A DNA stretch of 5,887 nt from Candidatus Brocadiales bacterium (GTDB lineage Bacteria > Planctomycetota > Brocadiia > Brocadiales > Bathyanammoxibiaceae): the NCBI GenBank assembly GCA_030586765.1, contig JAUQZZ010000122.1, forward strand, positions 1 to 5,887, in the 5' to 3' direction. A model generated the notes under the pieces. The model was not told the origin of the DNA and ran no database searches. It saw only the letters and a program-made list of their open reading frames with translations. Position numbers and translations under genes: made by a program. Below are positions 5,546 to 5,887 of the stretch, piece after piece (position 1 is the stretch's first letter; each line of letters starts with the position of its first letter).

Positions 5546-5887
5546 GCCCACCCCCTCCCTGCCGGTGCTCGCTTACCTTATCCACCCGCCCTTTGTCTTT
5601 GAGCGTCATCAGATAGGCAGTAAGTTCTCTGGCCTCCTGGTCGGTAAGGCCATAATCGGGCTGTATAACCCAGGGTTTGTAACGCTGTGGGTCTTTCAGG
5701 AAGGCATACGTCCAGCCCGCCGTCAACCTATCCCCCACTTTATCTAATGCAGCCCCTACGAAACCACCCCTGCCCTCCACGATATGACACGCCCTACAAC
5801 CCTTTTTTACGAACAGCCCCTTCCCCCTCTGGGCCTCCTCTACCGTAAGGGATGAACCCAGGGTTGGGGAGATGGAGTTATCCAGAC
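5532..5887 (-). CDS. Cytochrome c, monohaem domain (C-terminal part; enters from the right edge) with Gln at the axial-Met position
   Basis: The frame is open from the right edge to TAG at 5532-5534 and shows 117 residues; the start is outside. In visible numbering, the haem motif CRACH spans residues 30-34 (C30, C33, H34), preceded by the typical helix QRGKGLFVKKG. Then follow an LxxVGxRLTxxW stretch, FLKDPQ, and the helix LTDQEARELTAYLMTL, all typical of class I cytochrome c domains in quinol-oxidising or terminal oxidase complexes. The loop usually reading Met-Pro-Asp-Tyr-Gly-Leu reads QPDYGL here, so the expected axial Met is Gln75. The only Met after the haem motif (M93) sits within the last helix. 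The tail is Gly- and His-rich (RQGGGGHEGG). A GTG at 5780 lies after CxxCH and would give a haemless fragment, so it is not a real start. Whether more domains, such as cytochrome b helices, precede it cannot be seen. Confidence 0.92.
   Translation of the reverse strand, partial: LDNSISPTLGSSLTVEEAQRGKGLFVKKGCRACHIVEGRGGFVGAALDKVGDRLTAGWTYAFLKDPQRYKPWVIQPDYGLTDQEARELTAYLMTLKDKGRVDKVSEHRQGGGGHEGG
5554..5558 (-). promoter_or_regulatory. Ribosome binding site favouring ATG 5545 of the anchored cytochrome
   Basis: A perfect GGAGG on the minus strand lies 8 nt before ATG 5545, inside the preceding cytochrome gene. For ATG 5530 the only candidate is AAGGGGG about 4-5 nt away, which is closer than usual. 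Confidence 0.5.

Noticed and set aside
5532..5780. Separate 82-residue gene starting at GTG 5780
   Set aside because: The frame continues upstream without a stop to the window edge and includes CxxCH immediately before this GTG; starting there would remove the haem site.

Overview
All supported genes in this window lie on the minus strand, so transcription runs from right to left. Base composition looks close to half G+C, and AGG and ATA codons are frequent. Several starts have G-rich Shine-Dalgarno sites. Membrane-anchored c-type cytochromes, cation/proton antiporters and a universal stress protein point to a respiring bacterium with a Gram-negative-type energy metabolism. The window does not allow a phylum to be named.

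In transcriptional order, the right end holds the C-terminal 117 residues of a monohaem cytochrome c (5532-5887, entering from outside the window). It overlaps a second, membrane-anchored monohaem cytochrome c (5081-5545). Both keep CxxCH, but at the place where class I cytochromes normally carry the axial Met one has Gln and the other has Cys. A 214-base gap follows. It contains a G-rich stretch, six tandem heptamers of the form AAATTNN that include an 11-bp inverted repeat, and a possible promoter.

Next comes a unit of a single-domain UspA-type protein (4408-4866) and two CPA2 (NapA/Kef-type) antiporters (3188-4390 and 1978-3186), with gaps of 17 nt and 1 nt. A third CPA2 paralogue (397-1854) follows after 123 nt and seems to have its own strong sigma70-like promoter, located at the end of the preceding gene. 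The first antiporter has lost one Asp of the DD ion-binding pair. The second and third keep it and are close relatives of each other (roughly 60-65% identical by eye). None of the three carries a C-terminal RCK/KTN or Usp domain. The left end holds the start of a Pro-rich, probably disordered protein that leaves the window (1-331), with a TATAAT placed as for a leaderless message.

The antiporters and stress protein probably serve cation, pH or stress homeostasis. The most unusual points are the triple antiporter array with one member altered at the active site, the two cytochromes lacking the canonical Met ligand, and the heptamer repeat.
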